From: an uncultured Blautia sp.
GTDB lineage: Bacteria; Bacillota; Clostridia; Lachnospirales; Lachnospiraceae
Direction: 5' to 3'
Length of the DNA: 42,890 bases
Assembly: GCA_900539525.1 (NCBI GenBank)
Contig: UQCM01000021.1
Coordinates: 1 to 42,890, forward strand
Positions 14,875 to 23,281 of the stretch are shown piece after piece; position 1 is the first letter of the stretch, and each line of letters starts with the position of its first letter. A program made the translations under genes and the position numbers. The notes below the pieces were generated by a model. That model made no database searches. It saw only the letters and a program-made list of their open reading frames with translations, and was not told where the DNA came from.

Positions 14875-15672
14875 TTAATTTGCCAGGATCATTCTGTCAT
14901 TTGCAAATTCTCCGCCGCTTACCTGTTCAAACTTCGCCAGCAGATCTGCAACCTTCAGATTTCTCTTTTCTTCTCCTGCAACGTCATAGATAATACGCCC
15001 TTCATACATCATCACAAGACGATTGCCATGAGCAATCGCATCCTTCATATTATGGGTGATCATAATCGTAGTCAGATGATCTCGTGAAACAATGCGGTCA
15101 GTTACATCCAGAACCTTCGCTGCTGTCTTCGGATCAAGTGCCGCAGTATGTTCATCCAGCAGGAGTACCTTCGGCTTCTTCAGGGTAGCCATAAGTAGTG
15201 TCAATGCCTGCCTCTGTCCGCCGGAAAGCAGCCCCACCTTAGCAGTCAGACGATCCTCCAGACCGAGATCCAGGATTTTCAGCCTCTCTTTGTACTGTTC
15301 CCTCTCATCACGGGTAATCCCTGCGCGAAGACCTCTTCTTTCACCTCTTCTGGCAGCAAGCGCGAGATTTTCTTCAATCTGCATGCTGGCAGCTGTTCCT
15401 GTCATGGGATCCTGGAACACTCTGCCCAGGTAACGCGCTCTTTTATGCTCCGGAAGCTTTGTCACGTTGATATCATCGATAAAAATGCTTCCCTCGTCCA
15501 CCGGCCACACGCCTGCGATAGCATTGAGCATGGTGGATTTACCTGCACCATTCCCGCCGATAACTGTAACAAAATCTCCCTCGTTAAGTGTCAGATTCAA
15601 TCCTCTGAGAGCCATTTTTTCATTAATTGTTCCGACATTAAAAGTCTTTTTCACATCTGTAATCTTAAGCAT
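14875..15672 (-). CDS. ABC transporter ATP-binding protein (predicted amino-acid importer)
   Basis: A 265-residue ABC ATPase with Walker A GGNGAGKST (about 38-46), Q-loop FQDPMTG, signature LSGGQRQAL, Walker B VLLLDEHTAALD and switch His in ITHNM. It energises uptake through the adjacent permease and overlaps that gene by 8 nt. The combination with a PF04392-like lipoprotein and a branched-chain-type permease matches the predicted tryptophan/tyrosine importer TrpXYZ of Firmicutes. The substrate is not shown by the sequence; other aromatic or small solutes are possible. Confidence 0.88.
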   Translation of the reverse strand: MLKITDVKKTFNVGTINEKMALRGLNLTLNEGDFVTVIGGNGAGKSTMLNAIAGVWPVDEGSIFIDDINVTKLPEHKRARYLGRVFQDPMTGTAASMQIEENLALAARRGERRGLRAGITRDEREQYKERLKILDLGLEDRLTAKVGLLSGGQRQALTLLMATLKKPKVLLLDEHTAALDPKTAAKVLDVTDRIVSRDHLTTIMITHNMKDAIAHGNRLVMMYEGRIIYDVAGEEKRNLKVADLLAKFEQVSGGEFANDRMILAN

Positions 15673-16594
15673 TGGCAGTCCCTCCCTTTCCCGCTCTCTT
15701 CGCGAAATACTTGCTTTTCAGATGAGGAATCGCCAGGAATACGCCTACTACAAGAGCTGAGAGAAGTTTCAGGTCATTCGAGTTCAGTCCCAGCCAGAGT
15801 ACAATTTGAAGTACCAGATAGTAAATGATTGCTCCCAAAGCTACGGAAAGCAGTTTAAACGCAAAATTTAATCTGATCTTCCCAAAAACAACTTCTCCAA
15901 TGATAACGGCAGCAAGACCAATGACGATGGCACCACGCCCCATATTGACATCTGCAAATCCCTGATACTGTGCATACAGACCACTGGCAAGTGCAACGAT
16001 CCCGTTTGAAAGCATCAGCCCGATCATTTTGCTCAGATCCGTATTAATTCCCTGGGCACGGGACATATTCGGGTTCGATCCCGTGGAACGTATTGAACAT
16101 CCCAGTTCTGTTCCAAAAAACCAGTATAGTACTGCGATAATAACAATCACAAAAACAAGTACTATAAAAATCGTGTTCTGATAGAATGGTACTCCCTTGA
16201 CATAACGAAGAGATACCAGCAAATCGTATTTATCTACGCTGAGTGCCTGATTCGATTTCCCCATCAGAATCCTTAAGTTCACTGAATACAGTCCAAGCTG
16301 TGTCAATATACCTGACAGGATTGCCGGGATTCCCATGACTGTATGAAAAATTCCTGTTACCAGACCTGCCAGCATTCCTGCTGCAAACGCACACAGTAAA
16401 GAGAGGCCAACCGAATACCCGTTCATCATCATGATGATACACACAGCCCCTCCTGTACACATCGTTCCATCTACCGTAAGATCTGCCAGGTCCAGTATCT
16501 TGTAGGTAATGTAGACTCCGATCGCCATGATTCCCCAGATCAGTCCCTGTGCGCAGGCTCCCGGCATCGCATTTAATAGTGTAATAATATTCAC
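15665..16594 (-). CDS. ABC transporter permease, BPD_transp_2 type
   Basis: A 309-residue polytopic membrane protein with about eight to nine hydrophobic segments, resembling the permeases of branched-chain and aromatic amino-acid importers. It starts with GTG (16592-16594) after a GGAGG site at 7-nt spacing. The DLADLTVDGTMCTGGAV segment (about 35-51) is a conserved feature of this permease family. Its 3' end overlaps the ATPase gene, which ensures a fixed ratio. It lies 195 nt downstream of the lipoprotein gene, separated by a terminator, and has its own promoter. Confidence 0.88.
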   Translation of the reverse strand: MNIITLLNAMPGACAQGLIWGIMAIGVYITYKILDLADLTVDGTMCTGGAVCIIMMMNGYSVGLSLLCAFAAGMLAGLVTGIFHTVMGIPAILSGILTQLGLYSVNLRILMGKSNQALSVDKYDLLVSLRYVKGVPFYQNTIFIVLVFVIVIIAVLYWFFGTELGCSIRSTGSNPNMSRAQGINTDLSKMIGLMLSNGIVALASGLYAQYQGFADVNMGRGAIVIGLAAVIIGEVVFGKIRLNFAFKLLSVALGAIIYYLVLQIVLWLGLNSNDLKLLSALVVGVFLAIPHLKSKYFAKRAGKGGTANA

Positions 16595-16636
16595 ATCCGT
16601 TCCTCCTAAATCTGTTAAGTACTTTTCGCCTTTTCG

Positions 16637-16665
16637 ATTATATTAAAAAAACTAACAATATGCAA
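16637..16665 (-). promoter_or_regulatory. promoter of the permease-ATPase pair
   Basis: TTGCAT (16660-16665), a 17-nt spacer and TATAAT (16637-16642) on the minus strand, about 40 nt before the GTG start of the permease. It follows the terminator of the lipoprotein gene, so the two halves of the transporter can be expressed at different levels. Confidence 0.65.
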
Positions 16666-16696
16666 GCAAAAGCATGCCTGAAATTATGAACACTCC

Positions 16697-16715
16697 GTGG
16701 CGGGTGTACCGCCAC
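16697..16715. other. short perfect hairpin between transporter genes
   Basis: GTGGCGG and CCGCCAC form a 7-bp stem with loop GTGTA. Its flanks (GAACACTCCGTGG) resemble the centre of the 27-bp stem-loop family, so it may be a modified copy. It has no U tract. Confidence 0.4.
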
Positions 16716-16738
16716 AGGCCTGTTATGTATAATACGAA

Positions 16739-16779
16739 AGGGAACCGTGAAAAAGATCTTTTCTCTTTCGCGGTTCCCT
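16739..16779 (-). terminator. terminator-like stem-loop after the lipoprotein gene
   Basis: AGGGAACCG-T-GAAA and TTTC-G-CGGTTCCCT form a 13- to 14-bp stem beginning 11 nt after the stop codon of the substrate-binding protein. The U tract on the minus strand is weak (UUUCGU), so read-through into the permease gene is likely. Confidence 0.65.
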
Positions 16780-16789
16780 CCGTTGTCAA

Positions 16790-17758
16790 TTATTCTGCAC
16801 TCTCATCGATTGCCTCATAACCGTCAGGAACGGTAACATTCAGTTCTTCACATCTGGATGCTACATATTTCTTTGTAACGTTTGGCGCATATTCAACTTC
16901 CATAGCTGAAACATCTTTGCCATTTACAAGAATATCATACGCCATCTCACCGGCTTTGTAACCGATATCATAGTAGCTGATCGATAAAGTTGCAACACCG
17001 CAACCCCGGCAGATACCTTCTTCTCCGGCAATGATCGGTACCCCTGCCGGCAGACAGATATTATTAATAACCTCTGTATTAGATGCAGCAGAGTTATCTG
17101 TAGGAATATAAATGACATCACATTCAGAAGCCAACTGCGTAGTTACAGAAGCAATATCATTGGAATCTGCAAAGCTGCGCTCTATGCAGGAAAATCCCAT
17201 ACCCTCAAGTGCTTCCTTGATCACACGTATCTGATAGGAAGAATTTGCTTCCGCTGAACAATAGAGCAAGCCTACATTCTCGGCATCCGGGAACATCTCC
17301 TGAAGCATCTTTGCCTGTTCATCAAGTGGTGCCAGGTCTGAAGTTCCTGATATGTTCTTTCCTGTCACACCGGTCCAGTCTTCAATCTCCAGCGCTGTCG
17401 CATAGTCCGTAATGGATGTTCCGAGAATCGGAATCTCGTCCGTAGCTGCTGCCGCTGCCTGAAGTGCAGGAGTCGCATTTGCAAGAATCAGATCGGTATC
17501 TCCGGAAACAAATTGATTTACGATCGTTGCACAGGTTGCAGAATCACCTGATGCATTCTGCTCATCAAAGGTAACCTTGTCACCAAGCTTCTCTGTCAGT
17601 GCATCCTTGAATCCCTTTGTCGCTGCATCCAGTGCTTCATGCTGTACCAGCTGACAGATACCCACACGATAAGTCTCCTCTTTTTTCGAACTTCCACATC
17701 CTGCCAGCATGGATACTGCAAGTCCCATAGCCATCAAGGTAACGAATACTTTCTTCAT
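16790..17758 (-). CDS. ABC transporter substrate-binding lipoprotein (PF04392-like)
   Basis: The start was taken at the ATG of MKKVFVTLMA, which has AGAGGA upstream; two in-frame ATGs 2 and 8 codons earlier are less well placed. The N-terminus is a lipoprotein signal: Lys-Lys, a hydrophobic run and LAGC with the modified Cys at position 21. The mature protein begins YRVGICQLVQHEALD, typical of the ABC_sub_bind family linked to tryptophan/tyrosine uptake (TrpX). It captures the solute outside the membrane for the permease and ATPase encoded downstream. The substrate is unproven. Confidence 0.87.
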   Translation of the reverse strand: MKKVFVTLMAMGLAVSMLAGCGSSKKEETYRVGICQLVQHEALDAATKGFKDALTEKLGDKVTFDEQNASGDSATCATIVNQFVSGDTDLILANATPALQAAAAATDEIPILGTSITDYATALEIEDWTGVTGKNISGTSDLAPLDEQAKMLQEMFPDAENVGLLYCSAEANSSYQIRVIKEALEGMGFSCIERSFADSNDIASVTTQLASECDVIYIPTDNSAASNTEVINNICLPAGVPIIAGEEGICRGCGVATLSISYYDIGYKAGEMAYDILVNGKDVSAMEVEYAPNVTKKYVASRCEELNVTVPDGYEAIDESAE

Positions 17759-17833
17759 AAATTTCATCCTCTTTTCCTTCATTCTTTCCCGGTTTAACGC
17801 TTTTACTCATTAAAGTACCGGTTTACGTGTCTT

Positions 17834-17862
17834 AATATACACCATTTTCAGGAAAAGGTCAA
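17834..17862 (-). promoter_or_regulatory. promoter of the substrate-binding lipoprotein gene, with downstream direct repeats
   Basis: TTGACC (17857-17862), a 17-nt spacer and TATATT (17834-17839) on the minus strand. The leader carries CCGGTTTA twice (17818-17825 and 17789-17796), one copy near the expected transcription start and one about 29 nt later. These may pair through their CCGG cores or bind a regulator. No T-box or riboswitch pattern was recognised. Confidence 0.65.
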
Positions 17863-17870
17863 CCTTTTCT

Positions 17871-18881
17871 TTATTCCCACGGAAGTTCATAATGTTCAAT
17901 CTTCTTATCCCGAAGCATAAGTTCACGAACCGCCTCTGCTGCATTCTTTCCTTCAAAAAGTATTTTATTTACCTGACTGATGATCGGCAGCTCCACCTGA
18001 TATTTCTCTGCCAGTCCCATGGCGGCCTTGGCAGAATAGACACCTTCTACTACCATCTTTACCTCATCCATAGCCTCCTGCATGGTATACCCTTTACCCA
18101 TGAGATATCCTGCACGACGGTTACGGCTGTGAACGCTGGCGCAGGTTACGATGAGATCTCCGATTCCCGTCAGCCCGCAGAACGTCTCCATCTTCGCTCC
18201 CATCTTAATCCCCAGTCTGGCTATCTCGGCAATCCCCCGTGTGATCAGTGCCGCCTTTGTATTATCTCCATATCCCAGCCCATCTGCAATTCCGGCTGCC
18301 AGAGCAATCACATTCTTTAATGCCCCGCCAAGTTCCATTCCCAGCATATCCGGACTGGTATAGACCCGGAACACAGGGCTCATAAAAAGATTCTGAAGGT
18401 ATTCTGCCGTTTCCTTTGTATGGGCTCCTGCCACACAGGTAGTAGGCAGACATTTCCCTACCTCCTCTGCATGGCTTGGTCCTGACAGTACTGCAACATC
18501 AGCTGTCGGCAATTCTTCTTCAATAACCTCTGAAAGCGTATAAAGCGTACTCTCCTCGATTCCTTTCGCCACATTCACCACCTTCTGACCATCCACCAGA
18601 AACTCCTTCATACTATGGGCAGTACTTCTCGTAAATGGCGAAGGAACCGCAAGGATCAGAAGATCCCGATGATTCATCGCTTCCTGGAGATTATTTGTGA
18701 TCTCGATTTCTTCCGGAAGAATCACTCCCGGAAGCTTGGATTCATGCTGTCTCTTTGTCTTAAGCATTTCCACTTCAGACTCAATAATCGACCAGACAAT
18801 AACCTGATGTCCATTATTATGCATAAGCAACGCCAATGCTGTTCCCCAGCTTCCCGCCCCGATAATTCCGATTTTAGCCAT
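17871..18881 (-). CDS. gpsA: NAD(P)-dependent glycerol-3-phosphate dehydrogenase
   Basis: A 336-residue cytosolic enzyme that reduces dihydroxyacetone phosphate to sn-glycerol 3-phosphate, the backbone of phospholipids. The dinucleotide-binding motif GAGSWGTALA is at 7-16. The substrate-binding and catalytic region is visible as GGALKNVIALAAGIADGLG, with the conserved Lys. GLTGIGDLIVTC follows. It lies 15 nt after plsY, which uses its product, in the der-plsY-gpsA unit. It has a strong GGAGG site. Confidence 0.96.
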   Translation of the reverse strand: MAKIGIIGAGSWGTALALLMHNNGHQVIVWSIIESEVEMLKTKRQHESKLPGVILPEEIEITNNLQEAMNHRDLLILAVPSPFTRSTAHSMKEFLVDGQKVVNVAKGIEESTLYTLSEVIEEELPTADVAVLSGPSHAEEVGKCLPTTCVAGAHTKETAEYLQNLFMSPVFRVYTSPDMLGMELGGALKNVIALAAGIADGLGYGDNTKAALITRGIAEIARLGIKMGAKMETFCGLTGIGDLIVTCASVHSRNRRAGYLMGKGYTMQEAMDEVKMVVEGVYSAKAAMGLAEKYQVELPIISQVNKILFEGKNAAEAVRELMLRDKKIEHYELPWE

Positions 18882-18896
18882 AATACACCCTCCTGA

Positions 18897-19541
18897 CTAT
18901 TTCTTTTTAGAGGACAGATAGGTTTTTCTCTCCGTCCCGTTCATAAGCCTCTTAATATTTTCACGATGTTTCCAGAATGCCATGACAGCCAGAACCAGCC
19001 CCACCGCATAGAGCTCATAAAGATGCGGCTGACTCATTTGAAAATAGCCGCACTGTCCAAGAACCACCAGTTCAATCATAATCCCCACGTATACCAGCAG
19101 TGACCCCAGCGAAACATAATGTGTTGCAAAGAAGGTGGTAAAGAAGGTAATAATTCCTAACACAGACATAATCCAGTTAAAGGAAAGTACCAGTCCTGCG
19201 GTAGCCGCGATGCCCTTTCCTCCCCGGAATCCCAGATAAAACGGAAAGTTATGCCCGAGTATCGTTCCTGCCGCTGCATAAATAGCCAGAAGCGGCAGAA
19301 TATCTCCATGGCTTTTCCCAAAAAGTGCTCTCGCAAGTGCCACCGCCAGGATACATTTTAAACAGTCTCCGGCAAATGTGATCAGGCCTGCTTTCAACCC
19401 CAGTGTTCTCAGCATATTTGTCGTGCCCGCATTCCCGCTCCCGTGATCCCGGATATCGATTCCGTTCAGCCTTCCATAAATATAACTGGTCTGAAACAAC
19501 CCGCACACATATCCGATTGCCAGGCAAAGTAATCTAATCAC
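18897..19541 (-). CDS. plsY: acyl-phosphate:glycerol-3-phosphate acyltransferase
   Basis: A 214-residue integral membrane enzyme that moves the acyl group from acyl-phosphate (made by PlsX) to glycerol 3-phosphate. A GTG start at 19539-19541 was chosen: it has GGAG upstream (overlapping the der stop codon) and gives the usual PlsY N-terminus, IRLLCLAIGYVCG. The three conserved loops are seen as SGNAGTTNMLR, the GHNFPFYLGFRGGKG motif and SLGSLLVY. The frame is open upstream into der but without family similarity. It sits between der and gpsA; plsX is in the same window. Confidence 0.95.
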   Translation of the reverse strand: MIRLLCLAIGYVCGLFQTSYIYGRLNGIDIRDHGSGNAGTTNMLRTLGLKAGLITFAGDCLKCILAVALARALFGKSHGDILPLLAIYAAAGTILGHNFPFYLGFRGGKGIAATAGLVLSFNWIMSVLGIITFFTTFFATHYVSLGSLLVYVGIMIELVVLGQCGYFQMSQPHLYELYAVGLVLAVMAFWKHRENIKRLMNGTERKTYLSSKKK

Positions 19542-19548
19542 TATAAAC

Positions 19549-20874
19549 TCACTCCTTCTCTTTTCTCTCCCGGTATATAAACTTGAGTGATGTACCTCTG
19601 AACCCAAAAGTATCTCTGATCTTATTCTCAAGATACCTTGTGTAGGAAAAATGTGTCAGCTGCTTATCATTAACAAAGATAACAAAGGTAGGCGGTTTTA
19701 CAGCCACTTGTGTAATATAGTAAAGCTTCAGCCTCTTTCCCTTATCTGATGGCGGCTGCTGCAATGCCACCGCCTCCGTCATAATTTCATTCAGAACACC
19801 CGTCTGGATACGCAGCGACTGATTCTCAAGTACCATATCAATCTTCTCAAACAGTTTAGGAAGTCTCTGTCCTGTCTCAGCTGAAATGAACATAATCTCA
19901 GCGTATGGCATAAAAGCCAGTGTTGTCCGAAGTTGATTTGTATATTTGTAAATAGTCTTGTCATCCTTCTCAATGGCATCCCATTTATTAACAGCAACAA
20001 TGATTCCTTTTCCTCTTTCATGAGCGATACCTGCGATCTTTGCATCCTGCTCTGTCACTCCTTCTGTGGCATCGATCACCACAACTACCACATCTGCCCT
20101 GTCTACAGCCGTCACCGTACGGATGATGCTGTACCGTTCCAGTTCTTCTTTGATCTTATTTTTCCTTCTGAGACCCGCAGTATCGATAAATACGTATTCT
20201 CTCCCATTCCATACAATTTCTGTATCAATGGCATCGCGTGTTGTGCCCGCAATATTGGATACGATGACGCGGTTTTCTCCCAAAAGCTTATTTATAATAG
20301 AAGATTTTCCTACATTCGGTTTTCCAACAACAGCAATCTTGGGTCTGTCATCCTCCAGTTCCTCAATCTCGTCCCCGTTAAAATGCTTTGTCACCTCATC
20401 AAGCATATCGCCGATCCCAAGCTTTGCATTCGCCGCTATGGGAATCGGATCACCAATGCCCAGATTGTAAAATTCATAGACATCCGGCATCATCTTCGCA
20501 AAATGATCAACCTTGTTCACCACCAGTACGACAGGCTTTCTGGACCTTCGCAACATGTCTGCCACTTTCGCATCCGAGTCCACAAGCCCCTGTCTGACAT
20601 CCGTCATAAAAATGATTACATCAGCAGTATCAATAGCGATCTGAGCCTGCTCCCTCATCTGTGCAAGAATAATATCACTTGTATCCGGTTCAATACCACC
20701 GGTATCAATCAACGTAAATGTTAAATTCAGCCATTCCACATCTGCATAGATACGATCCCTTGTTACACCGGGTGTATCCTTAACAATCGAAATATTTTCT
20801 CCCGCCAGGGCATTAAACAGCGTGGATTTTCCTACATTCGGCCTTCCTACGATGGCCACGATCGGTTTACTCAT
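19549..20874 (-). CDS. der: ribosome-assembly GTPase Der (EngA)
   Basis: A 441-residue protein with two tandem GTPase domains and a C-terminal KH-like domain. It acts in late assembly of the 50S subunit. The first P-loop is GRPNVGKSTLFN (8-19) with NKVD further on; the second is GKPNVGKSSIIN (about 183-194) with DTAG and NKWD. The KH-like end includes the PPTFVIFVNDKQLTHFSY segment. It is the first gene of der-plsY-gpsA, with a GGAGG site and a promoter divergent from prs. Confidence 0.97.
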   Translation of the reverse strand: MSKPIVAIVGRPNVGKSTLFNALAGENISIVKDTPGVTRDRIYADVEWLNLTFTLIDTGGIEPDTSDIILAQMREQAQIAIDTADVIIFMTDVRQGLVDSDAKVADMLRRSRKPVVLVVNKVDHFAKMMPDVYEFYNLGIGDPIPIAANAKLGIGDMLDEVTKHFNGDEIEELEDDRPKIAVVGKPNVGKSSIINKLLGENRVIVSNIAGTTRDAIDTEIVWNGREYVFIDTAGLRRKNKIKEELERYSIIRTVTAVDRADVVVVVIDATEGVTEQDAKIAGIAHERGKGIIVAVNKWDAIEKDDKTIYKYTNQLRTTLAFMPYAEIMFISAETGQRLPKLFEKIDMVLENQSLRIQTGVLNEIMTEAVALQQPPSDKGKRLKLYYITQVAVKPPTFVIFVNDKQLTHFSYTRYLENKIRDTFGFRGTSLKFIYRERKEKE

Positions 20875-20901
20875 ATCTGTATCTTCCTCCTATTCCTATC
20901 T

Positions 20902-20930
20902 ATCATACTAAATCACGTCTCAAAATGCAA
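20902..20930 (-). promoter_or_regulatory. promoter of der-plsY-gpsA
   Basis: TTGCAT (20925-20930), a 17-nt spacer and TATGAT (20902-20907) on the minus strand, about 28 nt before the der ATG. It faces away from the prs promoter. Confidence 0.7.
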
Positions 20931-20997
20931 TCACAGATTTTTTTGAGTGGACAGTAACCATTGCAGTTCCATCATTACTCTATTTTCGACATTATTC

Positions 20998-21026
20998 TTG
21001 ACTCATACACTTTGAAATGATATAAA
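20998..21026 (+). promoter_or_regulatory. promoter of prs
   Basis: TTGACT (20998-21003), a 17-nt spacer and TATAAA (21021-21026). The predicted start near 21033 falls directly before the GGGGTCA hairpin, leaving a structured leader of about 120 nt before the prs ATG. Confidence 0.75.
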
Positions 21027-21035
21027 TATGGTGTT

Positions 21036-21059
21036 GGGGTCAGAAAGCATTTTGACCCC
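21036..21059. repeat. GGGGTCA hairpin repeat, copy 2, at the 5' end of the prs transcript
   Basis: GGGGTCA (21036-21042) and TGACCCC (21053-21059) pair perfectly around a 10-nt loop. The preceding GGTGTT matches GATGTT at the copy in the acsB-acsD gap. Located within a few nucleotides of the predicted transcription start, it could cap the 5' end of the prs mRNA. Confidence 0.65.
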
Positions 21060-21071
21060 GGTGTCATACAA

Positions 21072-21120
21072 ATGAGTTGCCAGACAAATGAGCCTGACGT
21101 CCATTTGTCCCCTGGCTCAT
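21072..21120 (+). promoter_or_regulatory. stem-loop in the prs leader
   Basis: GACAAATG (21083-21090) pairs with CATTTGTC (21102-21109), and outside it GCCAG with CTGGC and ATGA with TCAT extend the structure. The flanking ACAAATGAG and ATACAAAT words recur within the leader. It matches no riboswitch class I can recognise. It may be an mRNA stabiliser, a control element for PRPP synthesis or part of a mobile palindrome. Confidence 0.45.
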
Positions 21121-21153
21121 ACAAATAAGATAACATATATACCGGAGGTCATT

Positions 21154-22329
21154 ATGCCAAACTTAGAATCTCTCTATAAAGCAATTCCTGTTGCGCCCCT
21201 GAAAATTGCTGCTCTTGAAAGCAGCCTTCCTTTTGCGACACAGGTACATGAGCATCTTCTCAACTACCGTCACAAAACTCCAACGCACGATATCCAGGAT
21301 ATCGCCTTTAAAGGCTATCTGGAGGACAGCTATCTGGTGGACTGCTCCTGTCCTCGATTCGGAAGCGGCGAGGCAAAAGGTGTTCTCGGGGAATCCGTCA
21401 GAGGATGCGACCTTTTTATCATCGTCGATGTGTGTAATTACAGCCTGACCTATACCGTAAGCGGACATGTGAACCATATGTCCCCGGACAATCATTTTCA
21501 GGATTTAAAGCGCATCATCTCAGCTGCTACCGGCAAAGCCCGGCGTATCAATGTCATTATGCCATTTATGTATGAGGGCCGCCAGCATAAGCGGACCAAA
21601 CGTGAATCGCTTGACTGCGCACTGGCTCTGCAGGAACTCGTAAATATGGGTGTCTCCAACATTATTACATTTGATGCTCATGACCCCCGCGTTCAGAATG
21701 CCATTCCGATTCAGGGCTTTGACTCCTTTATGCCAACCTACCAGTTTTTAAAAGCACTCATTGAGTCTGTACCTGATTTTAAGATTGATAATGATCACCT
21801 CATGATCATAAGTCCGGATGAAGGAGCCATGGGACGTGCAGTATACTTCGCCAACATTCTTGGTGTAGATATGGGTATGTTCTACAAGCGCCGCGATTAT
21901 TCCACAATCGTCAATGGAAAAAACCCGATCGTGGCACATGAGTTTCTTGGTGACTCTGTCGAGGGAAAGGACGTGATTGTTATCGATGATATGATTTCCT
22001 CGGGAGGAAGTATGCTGGATGTAGCGAAACAATTGAAAGAACGCAAGGCAAAACGTGTTTTTGTATGTACTACTTTTGGTCTGTTTACGGATGGACTGGA
22101 GCAGTTTGATGAGTATTATGAAAAGGGTTATATCACAAAAGTCGTAACTACAAACCTCCATTATCGTCTCCCGGCCCTGCTTGAGCGCCCCTATTATCAG
22201 GAGGCAGATATGACAAAATACCTCGCAAGTATTATTGATACTCTGAATCACGACATTTCCATCCGCCGAGTTCAGGATACCACTGCTAAAATTCATAAAC
22301 TGTTAAATACTTATAGAGAAAACAGCTGA
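21154..22329 (+). CDS. prs: ribose-phosphate pyrophosphokinase, long clostridial form
   Basis: The only plus-strand gene. Start at 21154 is set by GGAGG 7 nt upstream; the open frame extends 22 codons before it. The 391-residue product makes PRPP from ribose 5-phosphate and ATP for nucleotides, His and Trp. The PRPP-binding loop is VIVIDDMISSGGSMLD (about 295-310). A phosphoribosyltransferase-type fold is also suggested by FDAHDPRVQNAI and SPDEGAMGRA. It is about 75 residues longer than the 315-residue class I enzyme, as in a form common among Lachnospiraceae. It ends at a bidirectional terminator. Confidence 0.9.
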   Translation: MPNLESLYKAIPVAPLKIAALESSLPFATQVHEHLLNYRHKTPTHDIQDIAFKGYLEDSYLVDCSCPRFGSGEAKGVLGESVRGCDLFIIVDVCNYSLTYTVSGHVNHMSPDNHFQDLKRIISAATGKARRINVIMPFMYEGRQHKRTKRESLDCALALQELVNMGVSNIITFDAHDPRVQNAIPIQGFDSFMPTYQFLKALIESVPDFKIDNDHLMIISPDEGAMGRAVYFANILGVDMGMFYKRRDYSTIVNGKNPIVAHEFLGDSVEGKDVIVIDDMISSGGSMLDVAKQLKERKAKRVFVCTTFGLFTDGLEQFDEYYEKGYITKVVTTNLHYRLPALLERPYYQEADMTKYLASIIDTLNHDISIRRVQDTTAKIHKLLNTYRENS

Positions 22330-22373
22330 AAAGATGCCGTATTTTCGAAAACTTCGGAAATACGGCATCTTTT
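22329..22373. terminator. bidirectional terminator between prs and pgeF
   Basis: AAAAGATGCCGTATTT and AAATACGGCATCTTTT form a perfect 16-bp stem flanked by A and T runs on both sides, between the convergent prs and pgeF genes. Confidence 0.92.
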
Positions 22374-22395
22374 ACATAAAATCAGGGCAACCCAT

Positions 22396-23247
22396 TTATT
22401 CCTCTTTCAAAGACAAAAATGCGGCCAGATTCCCTCTAAGTCCATTTGATGCCCTGTGAGAAAAAAGAAGTTCCGGATTGCAACAAGTACATAGATCGGT
22501 AATACTGATATGCTCCGGCAGTATCCCTGACTCCAGAAAAACCAGCTCATTGGCTTTCCAAAGATTTAACTGATACTTCCCGTTTTTCTTTTTCCAGAAC
22601 AGCAGTTTCCAGAATCTTTCTTCAAACTGTTCCCTAAACTCTGTAATGACATCCTCGCTGACTTCATAACACTCCTGACAGATGGATGGACCAACAGAAG
22701 CGAGAATATCTTCCGGACGGCTTCCATATTCCCTCTTCATAGTATCCACTGTTACTTTTCCGATTTTACCAACAGTTCCTCTCCATCCCGAATGAGACAA
22801 TCCGATCACTTTCCTCACGGGGTCAACAAAAAACAGAGGAACACAGTCTGCATAAAAAGTAGTCAGCACCAGCCCCGGTACGTTTGTCACAAGGCCATCC
22901 ACATCTTTCCATTCCAGCGGTCTGGTAAATCCTCTCCCGCGATCCTCTTCCTTCACCACGTGTACATTTGTAGTATGCGTCTGCTGTGAAAGTACCAGGT
23001 TCTCCACGGAAAATCCGACAGATGCCGCTATCCGTTGAAAATTTTCCTTCACATTGTTCTCTTCATCACCTCTCCCGAACCCAAGATTCATACTGGACAG
23101 ATGTGCACGACTCACACCCCCGAGACGTGTCGAAATCCCATGGATCACTGTGTCTGACTTCTCCAGCATTGGAAAGGTCAGGAAAGGCACACCATCCTCA
23201 TGGTGAACTCTCAAAATCTCTGTATCTCCTTTTCTTCGCAGTTCCAT
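22396..23247 (-). CDS. pgeF: YfiH/PgeF family copper-type laccase-domain protein
   Basis: Start chosen at the ATG of MELRRKGDTE, which has AAAGGAG upstream. The 283-residue protein has the family's metal-site residues: QQTHTTNVHVV (His), the Cys and His of YADCVPLFF and SHSGWRGT, and CCNPELLFSHRAS near the end. Members were described as polyphenol oxidases or purine nucleoside-processing enzymes and are linked to editing in peptidoglycan synthesis in E. coli. The exact substrate here is open. It follows yraN by 34 nt as the last gene of its group. Confidence 0.85.
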   Translation of the reverse strand: MELRRKGDTEILRVHHEDGVPFLTFPMLEKSDTVIHGISTRLGGVSRAHLSSMNLGFGRGDEENNVKENFQRIAASVGFSVENLVLSQQTHTTNVHVVKEEDRGRGFTRPLEWKDVDGLVTNVPGLVLTTFYADCVPLFFVDPVRKVIGLSHSGWRGTVGKIGKVTVDTMKREYGSRPEDILASVGPSICQECYEVSEDVITEFREQFEERFWKLLFWKKKNGKYQLNLWKANELVFLESGILPEHISITDLCTCCNPELLFSHRASNGLRGNLAAFLSLKEE

Positions 23248-23281
23248 TTTATTCTCCTTTGCTTCATATAGTAAAGCGTAA

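Noticed and set aside
17759..17833. T-box leader before the TrpX-like gene
   Set aside because: No T-box bulge sequence, specifier loop or antiterminator was seen in this short leader.
19933..20724. Plus-strand open frame of 263 codons inside der
   Set aside because: It overlaps both GTPase domains of der on the opposite strand and shows no family similarity.
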